Source of the DNA: Dicaeum eximium
Lineage: Eukaryota; Chordata; Aves; Passeriformes; Dicaeidae
Assembly: GCA_013396995.1 (NCBI GenBank)
Contig: VWZP01010715.1
Span: 1,364,001-1,428,000, forward strand
Direction of reading: 5' to 3'
Length of the DNA: 64,000 bases
Part shown: piece by piece, positions 1 to 12,100 of the stretch
How the letters are laid out: the number at the start of each line of letters is the position of its first letter
Position numbering within the stretch: position 1 is the stretch's first letter
Program-made: the position numbers and the translations under genes
Notes under the pieces: generated by a model
The model's database searches: none
Seen by the model: only the letters and a program-made list of their open reading frames with translations
Told to the model about the DNA's origin: nothing

Positions 1-1142
1 TTTAGCAGGAATTGTGAGCTCAGATGCATTAATTCTCCAGAATGACCAAAACAAGCTCTCAGATAGTCACAAATACCTAGCAAAAGTATAGTCCCAGGCT
101 TTGGGGGAGAATTAAGAATGAGAATTAGATAAAAAAGAAACAATACTCTTTGAAGGAAGGATTTTAATTCCTTTTTTACATATTGTTAATATATACAAAC
201 AGCTTCCTCTACGGAGATATAGGAGTCAGGTCAAAATACTCATAAATCTGTAGCTTCAAGACAGGAGCATAATTTCTTAGTTGTTGGTATTTTAATGGTC
301 TCTTTCTGATCATTTGATCATAAGAGGACACATGATTGAAAAGACTGAACATTAGAAATGTCCTGCTTATGTGAAACTTTTCTCAGTGAAACAAAGCCAG
401 CACACTCGTGATTACTACAGCCATTGTAAAAGATGCCTCAAGTGAGGCCTAGGAGGCTGAAGGCTTGCTGATGGACGGAAAATGTGACTGCTTTTGCTGC
501 CAGTAGTAGCAGTTGATGTGGCATATGCTCTTATACCGTGCAACGTGATCAGAAAAAAGCACAGAGGGCTGCATTTGCACCCTTGGCAGATGTCATCGTT
601 TTCAACTGCCAGAACAACTTTTGGCAATCCAAGTGTAAATTAGATTCGCCTTGGAGTTGCTGCAATTCAGGCCAACCCCACCACCAGCCAGAGTGCAAGT
701 ACAACAAAACACAAAGGTGGCCTAAAACCACACTTGTTCTCATTCATTTGTAATGTCTGTATCTCAGCTTGAGCTAAAAATCCAGCCCACAGCCTGTGGA
801 GAAGGGGAGAGAAATGTATCCACTACCCAGAGATCCAGCCTGCTCTTTTCAAATCCCACAACTGAGGCTGCTCTTTGCCAGTGAACACCTTTCCTGTCCA
901 TTCTGCATGTTCATTAGCTATCATAACAATAATTAATTAGGATATGGATAGGACATATAAAATATTGAAAAGTGAAGCTGAAAACTCATTTTTCCAAGAA
1001 TCGTGGCCCTTCTTAAGACATGGGAATACAGTAGTTCTGGTCATTCATGGCTGGTTTAATATACATCTGGGAGAACAAGGCTTTCCTGGAAAATCTATCT
1101 TTCACAAAAAAACCCTTAGCAAGCCACTCTTCTTTCACTCAG
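1..1142. other. Unassigned AT-rich intergenic or intronic sequence
   Basis: I see no gene or recognisable repeat here. Short open frames near 415-753 occur on both strands over the same bases, are about 65-70 codons long and have no recognisable motif, so I read them as chance. The last ~20 bases are pyrimidine-rich and end in AG, forming the acceptor of the exon candidate that follows. Confidence 0.6.
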
Positions 1143-1347
1143 TGAGAGGAGTGGGATGCTTGATTCCACTGAGACCCAAATATCTCATGTGGAGCACAAA
1201 CAACCTGAGAAGTTTTATGGCTACCTTGCTCTCACTTATGACAATGAGCCTTATGAGTCTTATTCTATAGAGGCACTTGGAGATAATTTTGCAAGATTTC
1301 ACATTCCATCAACATGGAAAAAGCCAAATAAAATACTTCTGTTTCAG
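1143..1347 (+). CDS. Candidate internal coding exon, gene unidentified
   Basis: A 205-bp interval is bounded by a good splice acceptor (pyrimidine-rich tract ending TTTCACTCAG at 1142) and a donor (TTTCAG followed by GTAATAG at 1348). One frame is open across the whole interval: the first base completes a split codon and 68 full codons follow, ending exactly at CAG, so the flanking introns would be phase 2 and phase 0. The frame runs into a stop soon after the donor, as expected for an intron. Composition looks protein-like, rich in Tyr, Phe, Glu and Pro and ending in a Trp-Lys-Lys-Pro-Asn-Lys stretch before hydrophobic residues. I do not recognise the family. No partner exon is recognisable nearby, so it could be one exon of a large gene extending outside the window, a decayed exon, or chance. 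Confidence 0.33.
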
Positions 1348-4300
1348 GTAATAGTCTTAAATTAGAGGAGTCATAACAGACTCTAAGAAGCAGTGTGAAT
1401 TGAGTTCTTCATTCAAGTAAAACAGCTATAGGGTGACCTGATTCACAACAGATCCTGCTCTCTTACAGCAGAGGAATATGTAATTATAAAAAAAACCCTG
1501 GAAGTAGCAAGGATTAAATAACGTTGCCAGGGCAGCTTGTTTCTAAAGGGCTTATTACAGGCATTAACCACAAACCTGTGATTTTTCTTTTTTCACATGA
1601 ATTGATGTCATAATGAGGTTTAAATGGAGACTCAGTGTCTACTTTGCCTCCCAAAGGAGAGGGGTTCCCCCTCTAGCCTGGGCACAGTGCCTCCTTCTGC
1701 TGTGCTACTTAATGCAAATGTAAACAAAAAGGAGAGTCAAACCATGAGAGCTGAATTCATTTCCAACTGGCTGTCATAGGTTTTCACTTTGGTCTCCTCA
1801 TGGTTCACAAGGGTCCCTTTCAAGTCTGGTTTATACAGAAGATGCTTATATGATAAAAGGGTAGAACCTAAAGCAGAAATACGGTACTGATTTTGGGGTG
1901 GAAACAAACCTGCTTATAGAAGCAATCCATGTGAAACATTGATTGTAGAAATCTTTAACACTTCAGTTGTTGGAGCAGCTGAGAATAAAGCAGGAAATCT
2001 CAAATGAACAGCTATTTTTTCTACCAGCCCTGAAAACTAATGTTTTAGTATAAATCTACCCTTTCCAACACATATTGCATCCCCTCAGGGCTAGCTCCTG
2101 TGTAGGCAGATTAAGTGGTTGCCTATGGCAGCAAAATGTTAGGCATGGCAAAATGCTTAGAAACTGCTTATTGTGTGACCCTAAGCTGGGTGAAACAGAC
2201 ATTTTCCAGTTTTTAGGGGCTACAAAAACCCTTCAGACACAACCAGTTTCCCCAGTTCTTCCATATAAAAGTCAGCAATAAAAATGGCCAGTTTCACATA
2301 AATGAAATCGGTTTGGTAAATTACAAACTCAGTGGCAGAGAATAGAAAAAGCCTGTACCTTTTAATAAATAGATAAGAAGAATATAAAGAAACCTGATGC
2401 TGTAGCATACTAATTAGTGTGTTTTGTACTCTAACCTTCAACAGAATCAGAACTATGTCATTTATGGGTCAAAATATTGAGAGCTACAGGGTGATCACCT
2501 TGAACTTTTTGCCATGGAATATTCAAGCAGCTGCTAGGTATTTGAGAAGGCACTTGCCAGTCCCAAAGAGGAATGAACAAAAGTATATGTATGTTTATAC
2601 ATGCTTAGAATCTGACCAGAGAGACTTTTATTCACTACACTTCCTTTAAAAGAAAATGGAGTCACTATTAATGAGACACATTAAAATACTATCTTAGCAG
2701 AACAAATGTTTAACACAGAGAAAGGACAGCCAGAGATGAGAATGCAGCAACAGGGCAGGAGATGATATGTTGCTTCCAGTGCTAGACCTGTTTCTCAGAA
2801 CACACTCCACCACTGCTCTTTTCTCTTGGTTTATACCTTCTTTCAGAGCCAGGTGTATGTGGTTGTGCTGAATCAGACTAAAACATGAGCCTTCAGCAAT
2901 GCACTGTACTCATCACTCCTTACACAACAGATATTTCTACCCTAGTACATACTATCTGTGTTGGCCACAGCTTTTATTTCAGTATATATTAGGTCAGTGG
3001 CTGCATCAGGCAGAACAAGTTACCAAAAGGGTGCTTTAGCTATGCCATTTAAGACAGGTGGGACAGTCTTGCTTGACAAATACAAATGCAAGGTGTAATT
3101 GACTGCCATGAATCAGATATGCAGGTAGTATCATTGCTGAGACTGCAGTTCCTGTCAGTATGCTGATGTTAATTCTCTGGGAATAGCTGACTTGCCATGG
3201 CACAGATACTCATGGCAGCACAGGGCTCCATGCAGGACCACTGCTGGGTACTCACTCCAGCTGCAGAATGCAGCTTTTGTCACTACACCAGGACATCACC
3301 CTGGCCAGCCAGCTACACTGAGCTGATGAGCCCAACACACACTGCAGGGGCTAAACTGCAGAAAAGCACCCAGTCTAGGAGCTATCCACACCTCCAGGAG
3401 GCAGAGAGTTCATGCCCTCTGACTTTACAGGGGTCTGGAGGCTGTAAGAAGTCATTGATGTAATGAGCCATGGGCAGGGCTGCCCCCTTTGGTCTAGGAG
3501 ATGTCCCTAGGACAGGAATAGGGCTGCTTTAAGAGAAGATGAGAGGGAAATTCTAAACACTGCCTGCAACAGACAATCTCCTTGAAAAGTAAGTATCATG
3601 TGCTGGCTTCTTTCCAAATAATATCCAGGCCTCTTGAATTAGTGACTTACATGACACAGACTGATTGCAACCAAAGGAATTGTGATATGTGAGTGATAGA
3701 TTGGTACTGAAGGCATACCTGTGCGTTATGGAGCAAGGAATCAGAAAAAAGAGCTTGCAACATGCAAAGGATAGAAAGGCAGATTGGCAATTGTGGGCTG
3801 GCTTTCTTCTACCTTCAATATATTTTGCTTCTATATTCTAGCATTTCCTATATGAAGTTATGAATTCTTATTTCAGATTTATTTCCTCGCTCTACAAGTG
3901 GCAGAAATCTAAAACAAGTAAAGGTTGAAAAGGGTTAAATAATTCCTACCAATAAAAAATGTACTTCAGCTAAAATTAAAGATTTCAGATCTTCTGAATT
4001 TGTTATTATAGATATTTGCCAAAAGATCCTGGTAATTTGTGTTTCAACTCAGTGTGGTTGGAAATACATTTTTGCTACTGCTTAATTTAATGGACTTAAA
4101 TATTCTCTAATTCTAAGGAGTCCCAGACAGTACTTTGGATCTATACACACTGCTGTGAATGAACCTCTTTGGAAGTAAACAGAACCTTTACTGAATGTCA
4201 TTAGCCTTCTGTCCATAAAAATTATCCACCATAGATAGAAAATTCAGCTGTAAAAAGCATTGGGTGAATAGCTTTTTGACCCAAATTTTATGCATCAAGT

Positions 4301-6256
4301 TCAAATTCACAAAATTTATTTATATTTAATTTATCTCACCCTCTTCTCAGCATCCAGATCACATATGTTGGGCACTTTAATTTCTCTCCTTTCTCTGAAT
4401 CTGAACTCCCCCCAGGAACAGTTCCTTTGCACTAATTATGCATCTCCAGGGTACACAATTCAAACAAGAGCTGCCTTGTATTAACAGGGTTGATTTGCTT
4501 GTGCTCACGAAAGCAAGGAGAGTGTTTTTCAGGACAGGAGCAGGGCAGCAGGGGGATGCTCTAGGTTTTTAATTAAAGTATTTTTTCAATAATATTCTGG
4601 AGTTGCTGAATGGCTGCAGATTTTTCTCTTCCATTATTGTAATAATCTTAAAATGCCATTCATTTATGAAAACAGAAGTCTCATTTCACACATAAATTCT
4701 ATGAAAGGGTTGTCTTGAAGGATACTGTATTATTTATGGTTGAAAAATATCACTTTCCTCTGTTTTTCCTCTACATTTTTTTCCTCAACCACAGCATACG
4801 GTGATTTTTAGGATTCAGTTCTTACTTTCTACTCATGCATAAACATTTGCAGAACTATGGCCTTCAGTCCTGATGCTGCAAAGGTTCAGTCTGTTCATAA
4901 GCCAGTAGATATAAAGTGGCTACTGTCAAGAACATGATTTCAAAAACCCTCTAAAATTCTAGATTAAGGACTGTATTTTATGATTTCTCTAAAGCATCTC
5001 TCAGAAATGCATTGGAGTACTTTAAAGTAATTCTTGCTACAGGATATTTTTTGCCTTTATAAAAATTCATTGCCTCTATACAGCATGCCATCATGCTGGA
5101 GTTCTTTGAAACAGATATCAGATCACTTCAGAGATAGATGAAAAATTTACTTCTCCTGAATTCTAGTAGGAACCCTGAAAAGTATGTTGGTTTTCTGCCA
5201 CTTTTTATTTACTAAATTCCTATATTTCTCCCTTTAATCTTCATTGCTAAAAACCTACAGATGTATGTTCTTAGACTGGATGATAATATCTTCTCCATAA
5301 ATAAAATTACTTTTTTTTTTCTGAACCAAATATACTACTCTTTCATTTGTTCAAAGGTTTCTACTTCCATTCATAGAGGGGTTATTTTGGGAGCCTAATG
5401 AAAAAGTAGAGATACTGGTGAGAGTGGCCAAGGACAGGCAGAGTTGGAATGAATGCACATGGACATGGATGGTCAGAGATGAGCCCTGAGGAAGGCTGTA
5501 GCAACTCAGCAGTAAATTTACCAGTAAAATCACAAGCAGCAGTAAAGCACAAATTATCTGCCAGATCAGAGAAAGATGAATAAACTTCAGCAGTCAATTG
5601 TACCTGTGTTGGCTTTCTGCTTCCATCTTCCATCCACTTCTTGGATCACACACATACTGCTTCAGCTAAGGTAAGAAAGTAGGATCCTGATGTGGAAATC
5701 ATTATCAGGCTTAATTTGACTATCAGTTCCCTCTGCTTCCCTTCAATGGGTTAAAAATGTATTTCAGCACCATTGCATAGATATCATGAGAATAACACTC
5801 TAAGATAATCTGTCACAATCTCTTCCAGAGATCTATCTGCTCAATTCCTGGCAAATAATTGCATTTGCAAGTGCATCAAGAAGTAAGGAGTGTCATCAAT
5901 GGTTAGGTGTAGACCACTCATCTTCAGGAACTTCCATCATAAGCAGAGTACTACCTAAAGGGCAAGATGAGTAGAGGTAGTGTCATCAAGCAGTGAACAA
6001 TAACAGCAAAGCATTTTTTTGATCATTACAATGGCCATCAGTACAACAGAGAATCACTCCTTGTAAAATAAGAACTGGGAAATGGCAGAACATATGATGA
6101 TCATCCCATAAACTAAGGAAATATCTGAGCAATTGATGTGTGTGACTTCTTGGTGCATGTGATCCACAAGTACCTTACAAGAGATAAATATTGCCCCCTA
6201 AATCATAGCATAGATGCCAGCATTCCTACCTCAAATCTCTGCTAATAGAAGTGGAG
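1348..6256. other. Unique AT-rich sequence without recognisable genes
   Basis: Only short, motif-free frames are present. The 3197-3463 interval has an 88-codon plus-strand frame in a slightly GC-richer patch, and 5382-5633 has an 83-codon minus-strand frame; neither shows a domain or convincing splice context. An AT-rich block at 4560-4690 has the look of conserved noncoding DNA, but that is only an impression. Confidence 0.55.
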
Positions 6257-6291
6257 TACATCAGGAGCTGTCTCATACATCAGGAGCTGTC
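6257..6291. repeat. Tandem duplication, 19-bp period
   Basis: The 16-mer TACATCAGGAGCTGTC occurs at 6257-6272 and again at 6276-6291 with no mismatch, separated by three bases. This is a perfect short direct duplication, most likely from replication slippage. Confidence 0.9.
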
Positions 6292-8640
6292 ATCTTCCAA
6301 TATGAAAACATCTGTCTTCTCCATGCTAAATTGAGCACCTTAAGATGTTCTGCTGCATTGCCAAATGCACTCAGCAAAGACCTTCACTAAACTACCTTTT
6401 CACCTCAGCATTTCCCATTCACTGGTGCTCTTCCCATCTTTTCAGAATGACACTTGACACAGGCTTTGCTTTTGTCATGGCTGCAGGTGTCCCATGGAGT
6501 CAGAAACACATGCTTTTCAGCCTTAATTGTGTTGCTTCACAAGCAGAAGAACAAAAGCTTATCAGGACATCTGGTTCTTCTCTTGCTCTTTCTCCCAGCT
6601 TTTATCCTGCCACTGTATGCTTTCCTAGAAAAGGAGGCAATGCTTCTCCCAGCAGAGCTTGTTCAAACACAGTTCCATCACCTGCTCCTTCTGGAAAAAG
6701 GGACTTTCAGAGGCCTTGCCAACCATGAACTCACATAGAATAATACTGAGTCCTGGAGCTGGGATCAAAGATGGGGGGAACTGCCAGCCTGGGTGCGCTA
6801 TGGACAGCAGTGTAAGGCAGATGCAAAGGCACCCTCCTCGTGTTGATCTTCCAGGGAGCACTTTCAAGGATGGGGCTGACTATGGACATGGAAGGTCTGC
6901 CCTAGAGCTGCACGAAGGCACGGACCCATGGGACCCCGGCACAGTGATCACAAGGGCTCCTCACCGCTGGCTGCCCATGAGCTGGAGACGTGCTGCAGTC
7001 ATGGGTCCAGGGCACGTGTGCAGCCTCCCAGTGGCACAGCAACCGGGAGGCTGGAGCTCAGAAGGGACTCAGTCTGGTGTCCTGGGCAGCCATAGCATCA
7101 TTCAGCATGAACACCACACCACCACACCACACCAGGCTCTCTGCCTGACTCAACAGAAATACAGCGCTGTACAAACACCCGCTCACACCTGACCTGAGCT
7201 TGTGGTCATGGATATCTAGTCTAAACTTAACAATGATGGGACCATGACTGTAGTCAGTCTCTAGATTGCCAGGTGCAGGTGTGCTGGATTTATTTTCTTT
7301 CTCTCTTTTTCCCCATAAACCAAATATGACAGGACTCATCCAAGTACATTTCCAAGGGCATCTGTATAGATATGTTTCCTGAACACAGCTACACAAAGTA
7401 CTGTACAGTAGCTTACTTGAAACATATTGCAATCCAGCATGGCATGGCTTTTAACACATTAAAAAAAAAAAAAAGGTGGAGTAAAATAAGCACATAGAAA
7501 ACATAAATAGACTCTTCAGATCCTAGTTAACTGAAACCCTCGAAGCTAATCTCCAGTGTCTGCATCCTAATACTGTTTATAGCACTTAAAGTTTGTTAGA
7601 TTCTTCTCTGATTATTTAAGGACTAATTAAAATTCTGCATTCATTCTGGCAGATTTTGCATTTTCCTCTGATGACTAATGACATCCCAAACAAATCTGAG
7701 TACAGGCATTTTTCTGTGACTTTTTTCCTCCTTTAAAATGGATTATGCTGTCATCGGCAGGTGTGAGGAAAACACAGAAGCCTAAGTACTGAGTATAACA
7801 AGTAAGCAAGAACTGCATTTAAATTAATTTGAAATGCAAAGATAGTGACTCATGCCTAAGCAGGATTTTAGAGTGCTGGAGTATCTTGGTCCCTCATCAG
7901 GAAAGGATAATTGATGCCCAGACTGGGGATTGTCTCTTCTGGCCTAATACTTGCCAATACATATTTCTCATTCTTTGAGAACTACTCACATCTTTTACAT
8001 GAATATATATAGATATATTTCTTCTATCTAGCTAAATAAAAAGTTCTTTCATATATAAATATATGTATAAAACAATATCAGAATTGTATTGTACTAGTCC
8101 AAATACTGGAGTTACAGAGCAAAAAGCATCTGTGCTTTAATAATTCTTACTGTTAGCATCTCCCTTGTCTGTTTCCATAGCTCACGCTGGGTCCCATCTG
8201 CACAAAGACAATGCAGTATAAACATCCTCCAAAAGACCCTGCTATATAGGAGCTACAGTAGATGCTCTCTCAGATGATGCTCCTTTCATCATTATTTATA
8301 TTCATTCTACCTCTTACCTGTCACATTTGACTTTGACCCACTGATTTTTAATGAAGGCAAATTATGTGTGACCTACTTTCTAAGCAGATAGTGTTTCACC
8401 TAACCAGGAGTGCCTGAGCCCCATCATCCTGCGTTTAGCATTGGTGTCTTTGATGAGTCAGTTCCATGCTGCCCACCCTGCCAGGGGTATTCTGACCACG
8501 GAGCTCCTCTGTCACATGTGGCCGAGCAGGTGAAAGGGTGAAGTCAGGGGAGTCATTAACTGGTCATTAGCTAATGATACTAAATTCGTTAGTTAAGAGA
8601 CAGCCTTCACTTACTTGTATTAGGTGTGCCTAATTCCCCA
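6292..8640. other. Intergenic sequence with a moderately GC-rich patch
   Basis: Between about 6740 and 7190 GC content rises visibly and overlapping frames of 80-177 codons appear on both strands. Frames open on both strands together in a GC-rich patch point to composition rather than coding. The 177-codon plus-strand frame (6659-7192) is rich in Gly, His, Pro and Ser and shows no domain, signal peptide or splice logic. A 14-base A run lies at 7461-7474 and a TA-rich stretch near 7998-8076. Confidence 0.5.
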
Positions 8641-9190
8641 AGGCAGCCAAGAGGGTTATGTACATTGCAAGTTAATTTACCTTGGAGAGGGATCTCACCT
8701 GCTGCCCACTGGGCAGGAGCCAGGGACAAGCCTCAGGTGGGCAGGCAGTGGGGAGGCAGCAGGGCACAAAGATGGGTAAGCAGAGAGGCAGGAAGGTGGA
8801 CAGACAGAAAGAAAGAAAGAAAGAAAGTCAGGCAGGTGGGGAAACAGGAGGGTAGGCAGCAGCAGGGGCACAGGGTAGAGCCTGGGAGCATCCAAGGCCC
8901 TCACTGACCCACAGCTCCTGCCTGGCTACCAGCCAGCTCATCCAGCAGCCTTTAGTGTTTTCCCCAAGTGGCCCACCCAGATGATACAACACACCTCTTT
9001 TCCTCATCCACACTGGATGGCAGAGCCAGGGCTCTCCCTGAGAAAGTCCCACTCCCCTCAAGGAGCCACTCTTGGCCATGCCTCTCCCTGCAGCCCAGCC
9101 TCCATCCCTGCCTCAGCCCAGCTCCTCTCACCCCTGCAGTCCCCAGTGGCAGGGCAGGCATGTCCTGTCTGCAGTCAACACNCTCCAACC
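8641..9190. repeat. GC-rich, purine-asymmetric low-complexity patch with N at 9182
   Basis: From about 8730 to 8880 the plus strand is strongly purine-rich, made of degenerate GGCAGG and AGCAGGG-like pieces around an AGAA microsatellite. From 8900 to 9180 the strand becomes C-rich. Frames are open on both strands, so they reflect composition. A single N at 9182 marks an unresolved base or placeholder gap close to this patch. Confidence 0.6.
8806..8827 (+). repeat. (AGAA)n microsatellite
   Basis: About five and a half perfect AGAA units inside the purine-rich patch. Confidence 0.95.
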
Positions 9191-12100
9191 CTCTGGAGTC
9201 ACATCCTCTGACTGACACCCTCTAATGGCATGCAACAGCCTGATGACAGGATTGTTGTCAACCATAGCTAGAGTAGCACAAAGGGATGTATGCCTTTGAC
9301 ATTGTGTAATGTCCACATTTCCACATATATTTCTACACAAATAAGAGTTCCAGGATATTCTGAAGCAGATTTGCATGCATGCCCTTTACCAGTGCTTTGC
9401 AACTGAAAAAAGGCTAGAAAGTAACTGTTTACTGCCAAAGTGATACAGGGGAAAAGGAAAATTAGGGGATCTTACATTTTGTTTTTTAATCAAAGCCTTG
9501 CAATTCATCATTTGAAGTATTCTTATAACTATCAAAATATATTCCAGGTGCTTTATACCACAAATGTTGATCATTATGTAAGTACTACAAAGTTTATAAA
9601 AATTATGCCTGCAGTTCCATTGCCTGGGATGTGAAAAATATGTCTGTGAGGCTCACACACAAAGAATGCAAGCACGTCACAAAAAGCCATATTCCAGGAG
9701 AAATCAGAAGCTTTATGTAAATTCTTTCAAGTGAAGAAAAACCTTCAGACAGTTCTACTGCAATAGGAACAAATAAATGCAATATCATTAGAGTCACAAA
9801 TAATTTTTTATTTTTATGTTCTTTTTCTGCTTATGCTATAAACCCTGAGTATTTAAGGACTGCAAGCCAAATATGTAATAATTCTTAAAAATGGCACGAA
9901 AACTTGAAATAGTGAGGAAATAACGTTTCATAAAATATGAAGAAAATTCATACACAAAGGAGCAGGTGTGTTTTCTCCTCCAGCCCTTGTACATTGTACA
10001 CATTGTGGTCAGATTCCCCAATTTAATAAGTTTCACCATTCCTAGTACGTCTTTTTATGCCTTGGATTTTCAACCAAGAAATTACACGAGAATTGCACTT
10101 TCTTAAAAAAAAAATATTTTTTAGTCCTTTAAGATGACTAAGATTTCCCAAAAGAATAAACAACAAATGAAAAGAAACAAGAACTGTGTAAATTTTAAAC
10201 AATTTGCATTTTGTGCAGATGCACTCCTGTGCTGACTGCTGTGCAAACCCATGCTGTTACATTTGTCACTTCAGCCCATGGTTAACTCAGCCAAGGGGCA
10301 AAGTACAAGAAAGTGTAAATTATTTTGATGTGGATTCTTTTACAAAGTCTGTCAGACTGACTTGCACCTAATTACCAATGTGTGGCTCACACCATTTCAT
10401 AGCACCTCTTGTCTTGTGTTGCAGTTTCCCAAGTAGAATTCCTTCCCAAGCTGGAATGAGATGAAAGAAGGAAAGGATGGAACTCTAAGGATACTCTATG
10501 GAATGTATCCATACAAAAGACAATGCAAAACTGGGGTCTTGGTTCATTAACATTTTGTAGTGCTAAATTTCCCATTTATTTTTCTTTGATTGTGGTGAAA
10601 GCTTATTACAAAAGTAATGAATCACAGAGCAAAATAATAATAACAATCACATTTCCATTCTTATCTGATGCTACTACGAAGTTAGAAGAGTCCTGTAGAG
10701 CATGGGCACTTTTTAACTTTTGCTGAGATCAGTGTGTGTGTCCAAGAATCTATTTTCATTTTTCCATTCACTTCAGAGATATAATCCTAAAGAAATTGCA
10801 TAGGTCAAGATTTTTCAAGGGAGCTGGTCACATTTGCAGACATTTCCTTAACATATTTGGGGTCTCAATTTATAATTTCTAAAACCTACTGGAATTTCAC
10901 TGCTTGGGGGTTTGTTTCCAAATTTATTAACAAATAAAACATGTTTGAATGATCCACAGTAAACTGATCACAATGCTGATGGGTTCATGATGTGCTTATA
11001 AGTGAAAGTTGAGTTTAAATCTAAGCTTAGATTAAATAAATAAATTTGATATTACAGAGTCTTGAAGCAAATTTTGTATGTAATCTTTAATATACATTCA
11101 TCTCTGAAACAGGGCAAATGATATTTTTAATACAATGCTTTAATGAGGAATCTTGAAAATGCTCTCAGCTAATCCTTAATTTTCACATACGCTATTGCAG
11201 ATCTTCTGAATACATTTCTGACCTCTGAAATGTTTGCTTTAAAATTTACTTATTTTTATCGTTATTAAGGTGACTTAAATAATGCTGAGCAGGGAAATAG
11301 CTTTATATGATAGCTGTCTTAACCATGCACATTTAATTATTTCTCCTCCACTGCATCTACTAACCATACTACACTTCAACCTCCTTAGGGCATACCCTGT
11401 TATTTTCTTCTCATGTTTCTCATCTCTTTCAGATCCCTTTAGACTTATTTTTCTCTTTTCTAATGTTTATGGCACCATCCAATTTAGGATCACCTGTGAT
11501 TTTTCTCAAAGTGATTTTACCCCCTTTTCCAGAATGCAAATTAAAACATCCAATACCATCCATTCTTACACACACATTCACACTGATACATAAGCACATA
11601 TTTCCAGAAAATCATTAGCTTTATACTGCAATGCACTGCTGGTTATCATTGGTTTGGAAAGGAGAAGTCTGTGTTGTTTAGGTTTGGGTTTTTTTTTTTA
11701 TACCTTTGAATTAAGCTATTCATGCTGGAAAACAGCAAGGAAAGCAAAAAAAGACCATTTTTAAATTATTATAAGCTACATTTTCAAAGATTGTCTAAAA
11801 CAAAGAATTAACTGTCATGTAAATAATGCTTTCTGACACCTTGTTCATGGAGTTTGGTATCCAACTATTGCTGGAATGAAATGGAGAGAAAATCACCACT
11901 TTCCTTGGTCACGTTCAGCAGTAATTCTTAAGCAACTGGTCACTAGTAATTTATGACATCTGCAATCAGGTTGCTGGTGCTGTAATTAGCAGCTATCTAC
12001 GGAGGTCAAAATACTTCAAATAAACAAACAAAGGCTCTAGGTCCTTTCTATGTAAAACAAAAAAGAAAAAACCACAGGACAAAAGACAGATGTAGCCACA

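Noticed and set aside
6659..7192. 177-codon plus-strand frame, the longest in the window
   Set aside because: It lies in a GC-rich patch with a 124-codon frame open on the other strand, and has no domain, signal peptide or splice context.
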